This document shows, in pieces, positions 45,836 to 55,774 of a stretch of 64,000 nucleotides of DNA. The translations under genes were made by a program, and so were the position numbers. The DNA lies in NCBI RefSeq assembly GCF_014174475.1, contig NZ_JACJUD010000002.1, forward strand, positions 62,001-126,000. The letters are read 5' to 3'. The notes beneath the pieces are model-generated. The model did no database searches. It saw nothing but the letters and a program-made list of their open reading frames with translations, and was not told the origin of the DNA. This DNA comes from Aquipseudomonas ullengensis (GTDB lineage Bacteria > Pseudomonadota > Gammaproteobacteria > Pseudomonadales > Pseudomonadaceae). Each line of letters starts with the position of its first letter. Position 1 is the first letter of the stretch.

Positions 45836-46099
45836 TCACTCTTCGCTGGAGGCAGCGTCCAGTTCGGCGAGGGCGTCGGGCTGGTTCTTGAAGGCCTTGG
45901 CGAAGGTGTCGCGGTTTTTCGCCATGAAGATACCGAGTTCCTCGACCTGCTCCTCGTTCAGCGAAGGCACCGCCTTGTGCAGGGCTTCGGACAGGGCTTC
46001 GGCCAGTTCCAGCATCTTGTCGTAACGATCGGCTTCGGCTTTATCCATGAACAGGCGCTCCGGATCGCGACTGCTGCGGTACACCACTTCGACGGCCAT
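45836..46099 (-). CDS. yebG: YebG-family SOS-regulated protein
   Basis: 87 residues, matching the YebG family start MAVEVVYRSSRD and its LFMDKAEADRYDKMLELAEAL segment. YebG is a small cytoplasmic DNA-damage-inducible protein of unclear function. A LexA box lies 37-52 bases upstream of the start, and the ribosome-binding site is GAGGTG. These support SOS control. It is the only gene in its transcript. Confidence 0.92.
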   Translation of the reverse strand: MAVEVVYRSSRDPERLFMDKAEADRYDKMLELAEALSEALHKAVPSLNEEQVEELGIFMAKNRDTFAKAFKNQPDALAELDAASSEE

Positions 46100-46135
46100 T
46101 CATCACCTCATTCCTGTATCGTTTGGAAAGAAACA

Positions 46136-46151
46136 CTGTATTTGCATACAG
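46136..46151 (-). promoter_or_regulatory. LexA box of yebG
   Basis: CTGTATTTGCATACAG matches the LexA consensus CTGT-N8-ACAG exactly at the eight core bases. It lies upstream of yebG. Confidence 0.9.
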
Positions 46152-46220
46152 TAATTGAATGCTTGGATACGTTGCAAGGGTTACGCCAGTCTAGTGCCCT
46201 CTTTGGGCACTGCAGAATTG

Positions 46221-46246
46221 AAAAAGGCGCCCGGAGGCGCCTTTTT
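46221..46246 (-). terminator. terminator of the L,D-transpeptidase gene
   Basis: AAAAAGGCGCC and GGCGCCTTTTT pair perfectly around CGGA, eight bases beyond the stop codon. Confidence 0.88.
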
Positions 46247-46253
46247 CGTCCTG

Positions 46254-46757
46254 TTAGGGACGTATTTCGATCAATGTGCCGTCTTTCACCACATTCCACA
46301 GCTCGCGCATGTCGACGTTCTTCATGGCGATGCAGCCTTCCGTCCAGTCGAGGGTGTGGAAGTACCACTCGGGGTATTCGTCATCCAGCGGCGTGCCGTG
46401 GATCATGATCATGCCGCCCGGCGGCACGCCCTTCTTGCGCGCATTGGCGGCATCGCGGGCGTTGGGGTAGGAGATGTGCATGGCCAGGTTGTAGCGGTCG
46501 CTGACCTTGCGCCAGTCGATCCAGTAGAAGCCTTCCGGGGTGCGGCTATCGCCTTCGCGCAGCTTGGCGCCTTTGGGTTGTTGGCCCAGGGAGATGCGAT
46601 AGGACTTGAGTACCTCACCGCGCGCCATCAGGTGCAGCTTGTGTTCGGATTTGAGCACCAGCACCTTGTCGACCGCCTTGCCGCCCAGGGTTGGGGTGGT
46701 CGAAGCAGGGGCGAGGGTGGTGAGGGAAAGACAAAGGACGGCGAGCAACCAGCGCAT
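46254..46757 (-). CDS. L,D-transpeptidase (YkuD domain)
   Basis: 167 residues. A Sec signal peptide (RWLLAVLCLSLTTLAPAS) is followed by a YkuD domain. The catalytic residues are His120 in MIMIHGTP and Cys142 in DWTEGCIAM. Such enzymes make 3-3 crosslinks in peptidoglycan or attach proteins to it in the periplasm. The start at ATG 46757 gives the signal peptide; the open frame reaches 46970 but its extra residues do not look like protein. Confidence 0.92.
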   Translation of the reverse strand: MRWLLAVLCLSLTTLAPASTTPTLGGKAVDKVLVLKSEHKLHLMARGEVLKSYRISLGQQPKGAKLREGDSRTPEGFYWIDWRKVSDRYNLAMHISYPNARDAANARKKGVPPGGMIMIHGTPLDDEYPEWYFHTLDWTEGCIAMKNVDMRELWNVVKDGTLIEIRP

Positions 46758-46952
46758 TACAGTGTTCCGCAATATTTCTCTGGCCTGAGGGTTCAGGCTG
46801 TTGTGGGGCGAGAGTCTGCCAATGCTGCCGCCGATGTTCAATCTCCGGGGGATTGCCGGTAGCCCGCTTGCCGGGCAAAAGCTCGCCGAACTGTCTGCTA
46901 CGGCCTTCGGCATGCTTTCATGGCGCGACATTCCTGATCCGGTGCCCATTCG

Positions 46953-47867
46953 ATGATTCGCCCCCAGCATCTACGCGACCTGCTGCTTGCCGCAGGCAGC
47001 CACCCGCAAGGCCGGCCACACCTGAGCGCGGCCAGTGCCCTGGTGCGAGTCGGCGGGTTGCTCTACGTGGTGGCCGACGATGAGTTGCACCTGGGCATAT
47101 TCGCCGCCACGGGTGAAGACCCGGGCCAACTGCTGCGTCTGTTCGCCGGTGAACTGCCGCAGGATAAGGCCGAGCGCAAGGCGCTCAAACCGGACCTGGA
47201 AGCCCTGGCGTTGCTCCCCGCGATGTCGGGGTTTGCCCACGGCGCCTTGCTGGCGCTGGGTTCGGGCTCCAAGGCCAATCGGCAGGTGGCGGTGCTGCTG
47301 GCGCTGGGCGAGGGCGGCCAGGTCGAAGGTGCGCCGCGCTTGTGCGATCTGGCGGCGCTGTACCAACCGCTGCACGCGCACTTCGCCGATCTGAATATCG
47401 AGGGGGCGTTCCTGCTCGGTGAGCAGTTCGTCCTGCTGCAGCGTGGTAATCAGGGCCAGTCGAGCAATGCGCAGATCCGTTATGCCTGGCCGCAACTACA
47501 GGCCTGGCTGCTGGGCGAGCGGGCTGAGCCGCCGCAGCCGCTGGCAATCCAGGCCGTGGCGCTGGGCGAGTTGGCCGGCGTGGCCCTGGGCTTTACCGAT
47601 GGCGCGGCGCTGGCCGATGGGCGCTGGTTATTCAGCGCCGCTGCCGAAGACACCACGGACAGCTACAGCGATGGTGCCTGCCTGGGCACGGTGATCGGTC
47701 TGGTCGAGGCCGATGGCCAGGTCAGGCGCCTGGCCGAACTACAGGGGCACTGGAAAGTCGAGGGGATTGCCCTGGCCGAGGATGGCCGGCTGCTGCTGGT
47801 AACCGACGCCGACGACCCGCAGACCGCTGCCAGCCTGCTATCTATCGACCTGTCTCTGCCGCGCTGA
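46953..47867 (+). CDS. conserved hypothetical protein, probable beta-propeller fold
   Basis: 304 residues. It has repeating beta-rich segments with GxLYVVADDEL, DGRWLFSAAAEDT and GKVEGIALAEDGRLLLVTDADDP-like signatures (last about residues 265-290), which resemble propeller blades. No signal peptide was seen. The function is unknown. It is divergent from the L,D-transpeptidase and convergent with the DUF2789 gene, four bases away. Confidence 0.8.
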   Translation: MIRPQHLRDLLLAAGSHPQGRPHLSAASALVRVGGLLYVVADDELHLGIFAATGEDPGQLLRLFAGELPQDKAERKALKPDLEALALLPAMSGFAHGALLALGSGSKANRQVAVLLALGEGGQVEGAPRLCDLAALYQPLHAHFADLNIEGAFLLGEQFVLLQRGNQGQSSNAQIRYAWPQLQAWLLGERAEPPQPLAIQAVALGELAGVALGFTDGAALADGRWLFSAAAEDTTDSYSDGACLGTVIGLVEADGQVRRLAELQGHWKVEGIALAEDGRLLLVTDADDPQTAASLLSIDLSLPR

Positions 47868-47870
47868 GTC

Positions 47871-48104
47871 TTACTTGGCCAGCGACACAGCCAGTTCATC
47901 GACCTGGATGGCCCACTCCGCATCCCGCTGCAGGGCTTCCTTGAGGAAGCTGGCCTGGGCGGCGCTCCAGAACGGTGCTGCGGCGATGTTCTCGCCCTCG
48001 TTCAGGTGATGGTCGCGGATAAATGCGGCGATTTCCTCGTGGCTGGAGGGCAGGCCGAGCTGCTCGAACAGGGTACGCAGGCTGTGGTGATTGCTGGTGT
48101 CCAT
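47871..48104 (-). CDS. DUF2789 protein
   Basis: 77 residues with the DUF2789 pattern: SLRTLFEQLGLPSSHEEIAAFI, then WSAAQASFLKEALQRDAEWAIQVDEL. Small, helical, cytoplasmic; the function is unknown. The start at 48104 gives the usual family N-terminus. Confidence 0.82.
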   Translation of the reverse strand: MDTSNHHSLRTLFEQLGLPSSHEEIAAFIRDHHLNEGENIAAAPFWSAAQASFLKEALQRDAEWAIQVDELAVSLAK

Positions 48105-48139
48105 GGTCGTTCTCCGGTGGTGTGGCGCAGGGGCTGCTG

Positions 48140-48685
48140 TCAGCCTCGCGGACGCAGGGCTGCCAGGCCCTCGTTGCGGATCGGGTAGAGCTGCTCGCGG
48201 CGGTCGGCGAAATAACACTGCAGAGTACGTCCGGCCGTGGGGAAGGCTAGCTCGTTCCAGGGGATTTCGTGCTCATGGAACAGCTTTACCTCGAGGCTTT
48301 CCTCGCCGGCGGCGAAGTCCAGGTCAACCAGTTCGGCGCGGAAGAACACATACAGCTGGCTGATATGCGGCAGGTCGAACAGGGTGTACAGCGCCAGGTC
48401 GCGCACGCGGGCGCAGGCTTCCTCGTCGGTTTCGCGGGCGGCGGCCTCGGCCAGGGTTTCGCCGTTCTCCATGAAGCCGGCCGGCAGCGTCCAGTAGCCG
48501 CGGCGCGGCTCGATGGCGCGGCGGCACAGCAGTACCTGTTCGCCCCACACCGGCAGGCAGCCGGCGATCACCCGTGGGTTCTGGTAATGAATGGTGGTGC
48601 ATTGCGGGCAGACGAACCGTTGGCGGTTGTCGCCCTCGGGGATGCGTTGCTCCACCGGGCTGCCACATTGGCTGCAGAACTTCAT
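48140..48685 (-). CDS. NUDIX hydrolase with zinc ribbon
   Basis: 181 residues. A C4 zinc ribbon (CSQC ... CPQC, residues 4-30) precedes a NUDIX domain. The NUDIX box GFMENGETLAEAAARETDEEA (about 73-93) keeps the catalytic RE and EE residues, though the usual Gly after EE-x is Cys. The substrate is unknown; relatives act on nucleotide diphosphates. It lies 133 bases from the divergent CoA pyrophosphatase gene. Confidence 0.85.
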   Translation of the reverse strand: MKFCSQCGSPVEQRIPEGDNRQRFVCPQCTTIHYQNPRVIAGCLPVWGEQVLLCRRAIEPRRGYWTLPAGFMENGETLAEAAARETDEEACARVRDLALYTLFDLPHISQLYVFFRAELVDLDFAAGEESLEVKLFHEHEIPWNELAFPTAGRTLQCYFADRREQLYPIRNEGLAALRPRG

Positions 48686-48818
48686 GCCGACTCCTCTTGC
48701 GGGGCACTCATCTTGGCGCCGCCGAGCAGCCTCGGCAAGCCGTCCTGTCGGTACGGGGGTTGGGCGGTCGCACGGTTTCTGCCATGATGCCGGGAAGAAA
48801 AAGAGACCGAGAATTCCC

Positions 48819-49427
48819 ATGCTCGACGAGCTGCTGCTACGCGTGCGCAGCCATAGTCCACGCATTCTGCCGACCGATCAGCGCCTGCCGGAAGCGGCTG
48901 TGCTGGTACCGCTGACCCGCAGTGACGAGCCCGAACTGGTGCTGACCCTGCGCGCCAGTGGCCTGTCCACCCATGGCGGCGAAGTGGCCTTCCCCGGTGG
49001 TCGCCGTGACCCGGAGGACCGTGACCTGATCCATACCGCCTTGCGCGAGGCGGAGGAAGAGATCGGCTTGCCGCCCGGCCTGGTCGAGGTCATCGGCCCG
49101 CTCAGCCCGCTGGTGTCGCGCTTCGGCATTCGGGTCACGCCCTATGTTGGGGTGGTGCCGGATTACGTCGAATACCGCGCCAATGATGATGAGATCGCCG
49201 CGGTGTTCAGCGTGCCGCTGCGCTTCTTCTGCGAAGACCCGCGCGAGGTCACTCATCGCATCGATTATGAAAGGCACAGCTGGTACGTGCCTTGCTACCA
49301 CTACGAAGGCTACAAGATCTGGGGGCTGACGGCGGTGATGATCGTCGAGTTGGTCAACCTGCTCTTCGATGCCGGCATCGATCTGCAGCAACCGCCGAAG
49401 TCGTCGGTGCGGATCGTCAAAGTCTGA
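48819..49427 (+). CDS. CoA pyrophosphatase (NUDIX)
   Basis: 202 residues. The CoA-type signature is [17 protein letters not shown], immediately followed by [12 protein letters not shown] (about 60-85), as in NudL-type enzymes. It cleaves CoA or acyl-CoA to 4'-phosphopantetheine forms. It is followed 17 bases later by a gamma-carbonic anhydrase gene on the same strand. The start at ATG 48819 has a purine-rich GACCGAGAA upstream. Confidence 0.9.
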   Translation: MLDELLLRVRSHSPRILPTDQRLPEAAVLVPLTRSDEPELVLTLRASGLSTHGGEVAFPGGRRDPEDRDLIHTALREAEEEIGLPPGLVEVIGPLSPLVSRFGIRVTPYVGVVPDYVEYRANDDEIAAVFSVPLRFFCEDPREVTHRIDYERHSWYVPCYHYEGYKIWGLTAVMIVELVNLLFDAGIDLQQPPKSSVRIVKV

Positions 49428-49444
49428 TTGCCGAGGAAATCACC

Positions 49445-49969
49445 ATGAAGTACCGCCTGGGCGATGCCCGTGTACAAGCCCATGCCGAAAGCTGGATCGC
49501 CCCGACTGCTGCGGTGATCGGCAAAGTGCGCCTGGATAAGGGTGCCAACGTCTGGTTCGGCGCCGTGCTGCGCGGCGACAACGAGCTGATCCACATCGGC
49601 GAGAACAGCAACGTGCAGGACGGCACGGTGATGCACACCGACATGGGCTTTCCGCTGACCCTCGGCCAGGGCGTCACCGTCGGCCATAACGTGATGATGC
49701 ATGGCTGCACGGTCGGCGATTACAGCCTGATCGGCATCAACGCGGTGATCCTCAACGGCGCCAAGATCGGCAAGTACTGCATCATCGGCGCCAACAGCCT
49801 GATCGCCGAAGGCAAGGAAATTCCCGATGGCAGCCTGGTCATGGGCAGCCCCGGCAAGGTGGTGCGCGAGCTGACCGAGCAGCAGAAGAAGATGCTCGAA
49901 GGCAGCGCCGCCCACTACGTGCACAACGCCCAGCGCTACGCCCGCGACCTGGTCGAGGACGCCGACTGA
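49445..49969 (+). CDS. gamma-carbonic anhydrase family protein
   Basis: 174 residues with left-handed beta-helix hexapeptide repeats ([32 protein letters not shown]). The three zinc-binding His residues are His64, His81 and His86, as in gamma-carbonic anhydrases. It also resembles YrdA/CaiE, whose activity is often unproven. It overlaps the following DUF1289 gene by one base (TGATG). Confidence 0.9.
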   Translation: MKYRLGDARVQAHAESWIAPTAAVIGKVRLDKGANVWFGAVLRGDNELIHIGENSNVQDGTVMHTDMGFPLTLGQGVTVGHNVMMHGCTVGDYSLIGINAVILNGAKIGKYCIIGANSLIAEGKEIPDGSLVMGSPGKVVRELTEQQKKMLEGSAAHYVHNAQRYARDLVEDAD

Positions 49970-50175
49970 TGGAGGCCGAACGCCCGGTCCGTTCGCCCTG
50001 CGTGAGCATCTGCGCGCTGGACGAGCAGGACATCTGCATCGGCTGCCAGCGCACGGCCGACGAGATTACCCGCTGGGGCCGCATGGACAATGCCGAGCGC
50101 CGCGCCGTGCTGCAGCTCTGTGTCGAACGCACCCAGGCCGCCGGGCAATTCCTGCAACAGCCCGCCAGCCACTGA
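49969..50175 (+). CDS. DUF1289 protein
   Basis: 68 residues with the DUF1289 cysteine pattern [21 protein letters not shown]. This looks like a small zinc- or iron-binding fold. Function is unknown. It is sandwiched between gamma-carbonic anhydrase and purT. Confidence 0.85.
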   Translation: MEAERPVRSPCVSICALDEQDICIGCQRTADEITRWGRMDNAERRAVLQLCVERTQAAGQFLQQPASH

Positions 50176-50212
50176 ATTCCCCCTTTCCCGCTGTTATCCC
50201 GAGGATGATGTG

Positions 50213-51394
50213 ATGCCCCGTATCGGTACTCCGCTGTCGCCGTCTGCCACCCGTGTTCTGCTCTGTGGCTCTGGCGAGCTGGGCAAGGAAGTGGTGATCG
50301 AACTGCAACGCTTGGGCTGCGAAGTGATCGCCGTCGACCGCTATGCCAATGCCCCGGCCATGCAAGTGGCACACCGCAGTCACGTCATCAGCATGCTCGA
50401 CGGCGCCGCGCTGCGGACGGTAATCGAGCTGGAGCAGCCGCATTACATCGTGCCGGAAATCGAGGCCATCGCCACCGATACCCTGGTCGAGCTGGAGGCC
50501 GAAGGCTTCACCGTGATCCCCAGTGCGCGTGCGGCCAAGCTGACCATGAACCGCGAGGGCATCCGCCGCCTGGCCGCCGAAGAACTGGGTCTGCCGACCT
50601 CGCCGTACCGTTTTGCCGACTCCTTCGAAGAGTGCTGGGCGGCGGTCCAGGCGCTGGGTTTTCCGTGCCTGATCAAGCCGATCATGAGTTCCTCGGGCAA
50701 AGGCCAGTCGCTGCTGAAAAGCATGGCCGACCTGCAAACCGCCTGGGATTACGCCCAGGCAGGCGGGCGTGCCGGCAAGGGGCGGGTGATCGTCGAGGGC
50801 TTCATCGACTTCGACTACGAGATTGCCTTGCTCACCGTGCGCCATGGCGGCGGCACCACCTTCTGCGCGCCGGTTGGCCATCGCCAGGTCAAGGGTGACT
50901 ACCAGGAATCCTGGCAGCCGCAGCCGATGAGCGACAAGGCGCGGGCCGAGGCCGAGCGCATTGCCCTGGCGGTCACCGGTTCGCTGGGTGGACGCGGCCT
51001 GTTCGGCGTGGAACTGTTCGTCAAAGGCGATCAGGTGTGGTTCTGCGAGATTTCCCCGCGTCCGCACGACACCGGGCTGGTCACGCTGATCTCCCAGGAC
51101 CTGTCCGAATTCGCCCTGCATGCGCGGGCCATTCTCGGTTTGCCGATTCCATCCATTCGCCAGCTGGGACCATCGGCTTCGGCGGTCATCCTGGTGGAAG
51201 GCGAGTCGCAGCAGGTCAGCTTCGGTAATCTCGGCGCGGCCCTGGCCGAGCTGGATACCGCCCTGCGCCTGTTCGGCAAGCCGGAGGTCAGCGGTCAGCG
51301 GCGCATGGGCGTGGCTTTGGCTCGCGATGAAAGCCTCGAGGCCGCCCGCGCCAAGGCGACGCGCGCCGCCCAGGCTGTCAGCGTCGAGCTGTGA
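50213..51394 (+). CDS. purT: phosphoribosylglycinamide formyltransferase 2
   Basis: 393 residues of the ATP-grasp superfamily. The N-terminus ([21 protein letters not shown]) and the [16 protein letters not shown] segment near residue 160 are diagnostic. It makes formyl-GAR from GAR, formate and ATP. Purine synthesis thus does not depend only on the folate route. Its stop codon overlaps the start of the SGNH hydrolase gene (GTGA). Confidence 0.95.
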   Translation: MPRIGTPLSPSATRVLLCGSGELGKEVVIELQRLGCEVIAVDRYANAPAMQVAHRSHVISMLDGAALRTVIELEQPHYIVPEIEAIATDTLVELEAEGFTVIPSARAAKLTMNREGIRRLAAEELGLPTSPYRFADSFEECWAAVQALGFPCLIKPIMSSSGKGQSLLKSMADLQTAWDYAQAGGRAGKGRVIVEGFIDFDYEIALLTVRHGGGTTFCAPVGHRQVKGDYQESWQPQPMSDKARAEAERIALAVTGSLGGRGLFGVELFVKGDQVWFCEISPRPHDTGLVTLISQDLSEFALHARAILGLPIPSIRQLGPSASAVILVEGESQQVSFGNLGAALAELDTALRLFGKPEVSGQRRMGVALARDESLEAARAKATRAAQAVSVEL

Positions 51395-52116
51395 CATGCC
51401 TGCGTGCGCTGGGCTGGTGGGGGCTGACCCTGAGCCTGGCGCCGTTGGTGCTGCCCCAGGCGCTGTGGACGCGGCGCACGGCGTTGCGCTTGCCGCCGGC
51501 AGGTGGTGAGCAGCAGGGCCTGGTGGGTGGCGATTTCGCGGGTGAGCCGCTGCGCCTGCTGGTGCTGGGCGAGTCGACGGTCGCTGGCGTAGGCGTCGAG
51601 CTGCTGGAGTCGGCCCTTGCCGGCCAGCTGGCAGTGGCTTTGGCGCGGCGTCTGCAGCGCCCGGTAGCCTGGCGCGCGCTGGGCGAGAACGGCATCACTG
51701 CCGTGCAGGCCGGTGAGCGCCTGTTGCCGCAGGCGTTGCAGCAGCCGGTCGACCTGGCTGTGCTGGTCTTCGGGGTCAACGACACCACACACCTGAGTTC
51801 GCTGGCGGCCTGGAGTGCGGCGCTGCGTCGGTTAAGTCGACCGCTGGCCGCGCAGGGCGCGCGGGTGGCGTTTACCGGCGTGCCGCCGATCGAGCATTTC
51901 AGTGCCTTGCCCTGGCTGCTGCGCAAACTGCTGGGGTTGCGCGCGGGGCTGCTGGATCGGCGCCTGCGCCAGGTTTGCGCCGAGGAGGGCGCGCAGTATC
52001 AGCGTCTGCAGCTGGAGTTCGCCGCCGAGTTTCTTGCCGTGGATGGCTATCACCCGTCGGCGCAAGGCTATCGGGTCTGGGCGGAAGATTTGGCGCTGAC
52101 GCTCAGCGTCGCTTGA
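51391..52116 (+). CDS. SGNH/GDSL hydrolase
   Basis: 241 residues. An N-terminal hydrophobic segment ([19 protein letters not shown]) anchors or exports it. The SGNH blocks are [13 protein letters not shown] (Ser near residue 62), GENG near 99, GVND near 130 and DGYHPS near 218. It is an esterase, lipase or acyl hydrolase of unknown substrate, probably facing the periplasm. The start is GTG at 51391, overlapping purT by four bases. It is convergent with the CBS-domain gene and overlaps it by 14 bases. Confidence 0.87.
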   Translation: MTCLRALGWWGLTLSLAPLVLPQALWTRRTALRLPPAGGEQQGLVGGDFAGEPLRLLVLGESTVAGVGVELLESALAGQLAVALARRLQRPVAWRALGENGITAVQAGERLLPQALQQPVDLAVLVFGVNDTTHLSSLAAWSAALRRLSRPLAAQGARVAFTGVPPIEHFSALPWLLRKLLGLRAGLLDRRLRQVCAEEGAQYQRLQLEFAAEFLAVDGYHPSAQGYRVWAEDLALTLSVA

Positions 52117-52993
52117 ACGGCGCCTGCCACAGGCGTACGCTCTTCACCCGGCTCTCGCTGGACTCGAGAATTTCCAGGCGATAAGGGCCGATGCGCAGGC
52201 ACACCGGGCTGTCGGGGATGGTTTCCAGGGCTTCGGTGATCAGGCCGTTGAGGGTCTTCGGGCCTTCGCTGGGCAGGCGCCAGCCCAGGCTCTTGTTGAT
52301 CTCGCGGATGTTCGCCGCGCCATCGATGATCTGCGTGCCGTCGGCTTGCGGGTGGATATCCGGGTTGGCCTCGCCATCCTCGTGGCTGAAGTCGCCGACG
52401 ATCTCGTCCAGCAGGTCTTCCAGGGTGACGATGCCCAGCACGTCGCCGTATTCGTCGACCACCAGGCCGAGGCGGCGCTTCTCCTTCTGGAAGTTCACCA
52501 ACTGAGTCGCCAGCGGCGTGCCCTCGGGCACGAAGTAGGGTGGCTGACAGCATTCCTGCAGGGTGGCATGACTCAGTCGGTTCTGCGTCAGCAGGCTGGC
52601 CAGGCGGCGCATGTGCACGATGCCTTCGACCTGGTTGATGTCGCCGCGGAACACCGGCAGGCGGGTGTGGCCGACGCCATGCAGTTGCTCGATGATCTGC
52701 TCCAGGTCATCGTCCAGGTCGATCCCGGTGACTTCGCTGCGCGGAATCATGATGTCGTCGACCGTGACCTTTTCCAGCTCGAGCAACTCCAGCAGGGCGT
52801 GCTGGCGTTGCTGGCGGATTTCCTGGGCGCTGTCGCCGCGTGTGGTTTGTCGCCGTTCGTGGCTGGGCGCGCCGAATGCTTGTGCGGTGTTGTTGGCGCG
52901 GTGTCGCGGCAGGCGGTCACGCAGCAGGAGTGTCAGGGCTCCCACCAGCAGAGCCAGTGCGCCAAGCCAGTACGCGCAGGGGGGTAGGTTCAC
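52103..52993 (-). CDS. CBS-domain/CorC-HlyC protein lacking the DUF21 membrane domain
   Basis: 296 residues. Residues 1-35 hold one membrane helix (YWLGALALLVGALTLLL). From about residue 70 it matches the CBS pair of CorC/HlyC proteins (ALLELLELEKVTVDDIMIPRSEV, VPEGTPLATQLVNFQ, GLVVDEYGDVLGIVTLEDLLDEIVGD) and then the CorC_HlyC C-terminal domain. The four-helix DUF21 region of about 180 residues that normally precedes the CBS pair is missing. Transport through this protein alone is therefore doubtful. It follows the CcsA-like gene by six bases. Confidence 0.87.
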   Translation of the reverse strand: MNLPPCAYWLGALALLVGALTLLLRDRLPRHRANNTAQAFGAPSHERRQTTRGDSAQEIRQQRQHALLELLELEKVTVDDIMIPRSEVTGIDLDDDLEQIIEQLHGVGHTRLPVFRGDINQVEGIVHMRRLASLLTQNRLSHATLQECCQPPYFVPEGTPLATQLVNFQKEKRRLGLVVDEYGDVLGIVTLEDLLDEIVGDFSHEDGEANPDIHPQADGTQIIDGAANIREINKSLGWRLPSEGPKTLNGLITEALETIPDSPVCLRIGPYRLEILESSESRVKSVRLWQAPFKRR

Positions 52994-52999
52994 GGTCGA

Positions 53000-53800
53000 T
53001 TAGATATGCAGGATGAATTCGCGAACCAGCTTGCTGCCAAAATAGGCCAGCATCAGCAGGAGGAAGCCGGCCAGGGTCCAGCGAATGGCCTTGTGCCCGC
53101 GCCAGCCAAGCTGGTGGCGACCCCACAGCAGTACGGCGAATACCAGCCAGGCCAGGCACGATAGCAGGGTCTTGTGCGCCAGGTGCTGGGCCAGCAGGTT
53201 GTCGACGAACAGCCAGCCAGACAGCAGCGACAGGGTGAGCAGCGCCCAGCCAGCCCAGAGGAAACCGAACAGCAGGCTTTCCATGGTCTGCAGGGGCGGG
53301 AAGTTGCGGATCAGTCCGGATGGGTGCTTGTGCTTGATCTGGTGATCCTGCAGCGACAGTAGCAGCGACTGGAACATGGCGATGGTCAGTACGCCGTAGG
53401 CGAGGATCGACAGCAGGATGTGGGCCAGGATGCCCGGCTCCTCATTGATCGGGCTCAACGTGCCGGAGGGCAGGAACTGCGCCAGCAGCACAGTCAGGCA
53501 GCCCAGCGGCATGAGGATCAGCAGCAGGTTTTCCACCGGGATACGCGCGCAGGCCAGCAGGGTGATGGCGATGACCGCGTAGGCGATCAGGCTGGCCGCG
53601 TTGAAGAAGTCGAGGCTCAGGCCGGCCGTGGCATGCAGCTGTATGAACAGGCTGCCGCCATGGAAGAACAGGGCGATTACCACCAGCAGCGCGAGGAGCA
53701 GCTTGTTCGGCAGTTCTTGCCTGGCCAGGCGCAGGCCTTGGTAGATAGTGGCGCCGGCGTAGAGCGCAGCGGCGGCCAAGCTGGGCAGCAGAGGGTGCAT
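53000..53800 (-). CDS. CcsA/YpjD-like cytochrome c assembly family protein
   Basis: 266 residues with eight predicted membrane helices. The family segment is HILLSILAYGVLTIAMFQSLLLSLQ near residue 130, with a GFLWAGWALLTLSLLSGW helix after it. It resembles the haem-handling CcsA/CcmC integral membrane family but may not bind haem; the WWD motif is not evident. It is divergent from ffh, 141 bases away, and in a conserved Pseudomonas position. Confidence 0.87.
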   Translation of the reverse strand: MHPLLPSLAAAALYAGATIYQGLRLARQELPNKLLLALLVVIALFFHGGSLFIQLHATAGLSLDFFNAASLIAYAVIAITLLACARIPVENLLLILMPLGCLTVLLAQFLPSGTLSPINEEPGILAHILLSILAYGVLTIAMFQSLLLSLQDHQIKHKHPSGLIRNFPPLQTMESLLFGFLWAGWALLTLSLLSGWLFVDNLLAQHLAHKTLLSCLAWLVFAVLLWGRHQLGWRGHKAIRWTLAGFLLLMLAYFGSKLVREFILHI

Positions 53801-53941
53801 AAGTCCTTGTAACGCAGGGCCCGAAAGGTCGAGAGTTTGGCATATAAGAAGCATTCCACGAAAGACCATCGGCGGTGTCGGCGGGCCGGGCACTTGGTTA
53901 TACTGCGCGGCTTGTCGCAAGCCCCCGTTTAAGGAACGCGC

Positions 53942-55318
53942 ATGTTCGAAAACCTAACCGACCGCCTGTCACAGACGCTGCGCCATGTCACCGGCAAAGC
54001 CAAGCTGACCGAGGACAACATCAAGGACACCCTGCGTGAAGTGCGCATGGCGTTGCTCGAGGCCGACGTCGCCTTGCCGGTGGTCAAGGATTTCGTCAAC
54101 AAGGTCAAGGAGCGCGCCGTCGGCACCGAGGTGTCGAAGAGCCTGACGCCGGGCCAGGCGTTCGTGAAGATCGTCCGTGCCGAGCTGGAAGAGCTCATGG
54201 GTGCGGCCAACGAAGACCTCAACCTGGCAGCGACACCGCCGGCCGTGGTGTTGATGGCAGGTTTGCAGGGTGCGGGTAAAACCACTACCGCCGGCAAGCT
54301 GGCGCGCTTCCTTAAAGAGCGCAAGAAGAAGACGGTGATGCTGGTCTCGGCGGACGTTTATCGCCCGGCGGCGATCAAGCAGCTGGAAACCCTGGCGGGC
54401 GACATCGGCGTGACGTTCTTCCCGTCCGATATCAGCCAGAAGCCGGTGGCTATCGCCCAGGCGGCGATTGCCGAGGCCAAGCTCAAGTTCATCGACGTGG
54501 TCATCGTCGACACCGCCGGCCGTCTGGCCATCGATGCCGAGATGATGGCGGAGATCCAGGCCGTGCACGCGGCGATCAAGCCAGTCGAGACCCTGTTCGT
54601 GGTCGACGCCATGACCGGTCAGGATGCGGCCAACACGGCCAAGGCGTTCGGTGATGCGCTGCCGCTGACCGGCGTGGTGCTGACCAAGGTCGACGGTGAT
54701 GCCCGTGGCGGTGCTGCGCTGTCGGTACGGCAGATCACCGGCAAGCCAATCAAATTCCTCGGTATGGGCGAGAAGAGCGACGCGCTCGAACCGTTCCATC
54801 CGGACCGTATCGCCTCGCGCATCCTCGGTATGGGGGACGTGCTCAGTCTGATCGAGCAGGCCGAGCAGAGCATCGACCGGGAAAAGGCCGAGAAGCTCAC
54901 CAAGAAGCTGAAGAAGGGCAAGGGCTTCGATCTCGAAGACTTCCGTGACCAGCTGCAACAGATGAAGAACATGGGCGGCCTCGGTGGCCTGATGGACAAA
55001 TTGCCGTCCATCGGTGGCGTCAACCTGTCGCAGATGAGTGGCGCCCAGGGCGCTGCCGAGAAGCAGTTCAAGCAGATGGACGCGATCATCTGCTCGATGA
55101 CCCCGGCCGAACGCCGCGATCCGGACATCATCAGTGGCTCTCGCAAGCGCCGCATCGCGCTCGGTTCCGGCACCCAGGTGCAGGATGTCGGGCGGCTGAT
55201 CAAGCAGCACAAACAGATGCAGAAGATGATGAAGAAATTCACCGCCAAGGGCGGCATGGCCAAGATGATGCGTGGTCTTGGCGGCATGATGCCGGGCGGC
55301 GGTATGCCGAAGCTGTAA
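53942..55318 (+). CDS. ffh: signal recognition particle protein
   Basis: 458 residues. The G domain has [15 protein letters not shown] near residue 103, DTAGRL near 190 and [10 protein letters not shown] near 250. The C-terminal M domain is Met-rich ([23 protein letters not shown]) and binds 4.5S RNA and signal sequences. It has AAGGA seven bases before the ATG. A TATACT -10-like element lies at 53899-53904. Confidence 0.98.
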   Translation: MFENLTDRLSQTLRHVTGKAKLTEDNIKDTLREVRMALLEADVALPVVKDFVNKVKERAVGTEVSKSLTPGQAFVKIVRAELEELMGAANEDLNLAATPPAVVLMAGLQGAGKTTTAGKLARFLKERKKKTVMLVSADVYRPAAIKQLETLAGDIGVTFFPSDISQKPVAIAQAAIAEAKLKFIDVVIVDTAGRLAIDAEMMAEIQAVHAAIKPVETLFVVDAMTGQDAANTAKAFGDALPLTGVVLTKVDGDARGGAALSVRQITGKPIKFLGMGEKSDALEPFHPDRIASRILGMGDVLSLIEQAEQSIDREKAEKLTKKLKKGKGFDLEDFRDQLQQMKNMGGLGGLMDKLPSIGGVNLSQMSGAQGAAEKQFKQMDAIICSMTPAERRDPDIISGSRKRRIALGSGTQVQDVGRLIKQHKQMQKMMKKFTAKGGMAKMMRGLGGMMPGGGMPKL

Positions 55319-55413
55319 CCCTGCAGCAGGCTGCAAGCCGTGCAGTGCTGCACTCTTGCGGTTTTTTGCAGGTGATTTGATCGCGCCGCCGACCGGCGGA
55401 CCCAAAAAGAGAT

Positions 55414-55441
55414 TTGCAAACGGCTGCATAATCCTTAGAAT
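55414..55441 (+). promoter_or_regulatory. predicted rpsP promoter
   Basis: TTGCAA (55414-55419) and TAGAAT (55436-55441) are separated by 16 bases, followed by a GC-rich discriminator typical of stringently controlled ribosomal operons. A hairpin with GGTTTTTT lies between ffh and this promoter. Confidence 0.65.
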
Positions 55442-55517
55442 ATGCGGCCTTTCGGGCCTAGGCCCTCAAAGTGTGCCTTTTAGTTTTGCAAGCACCGACT
55501 ACAGGAACGATGTTCAC

Positions 55518-55769
55518 ATGGTAACCATCCGTCTTGCCCGTGGCGGCTCCAAGAAGCGCCCCTTCTACCACCTGACCGTGACCAACAGCCGCAATGCGCG
55601 CGATGGTCGCTTCGTCGAGCGTATCGGTTTCTTCAACCCGGTCGCCAGCGGTGCGGAAGTGAAGCTGTCTGTTGATCAGGAGCGCGCTACCTATTGGCTG
55701 AGCCAAGGCGCCCAGCCGTCTGAGCGCGTTGCTCAGCTGCTCAAGGAAGCTGCCAAGGCTGCTGCCTGA
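55518..55769 (+). CDS. rpsP: 30S ribosomal protein S16
   Basis: 83 residues, the standard S16 size. The family start [20 protein letters not shown] and the [11 protein letters not shown] segment are present. It heads the rpsP-rimM-trmD-rplS operon. Confidence 0.98.
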   Translation: MVTIRLARGGSKKRPFYHLTVTNSRNARDGRFVERIGFFNPVASGAEVKLSVDQERATYWLSQGAQPSERVAQLLKEAAKAAA

Positions 55770-55774
55770 GTAAC

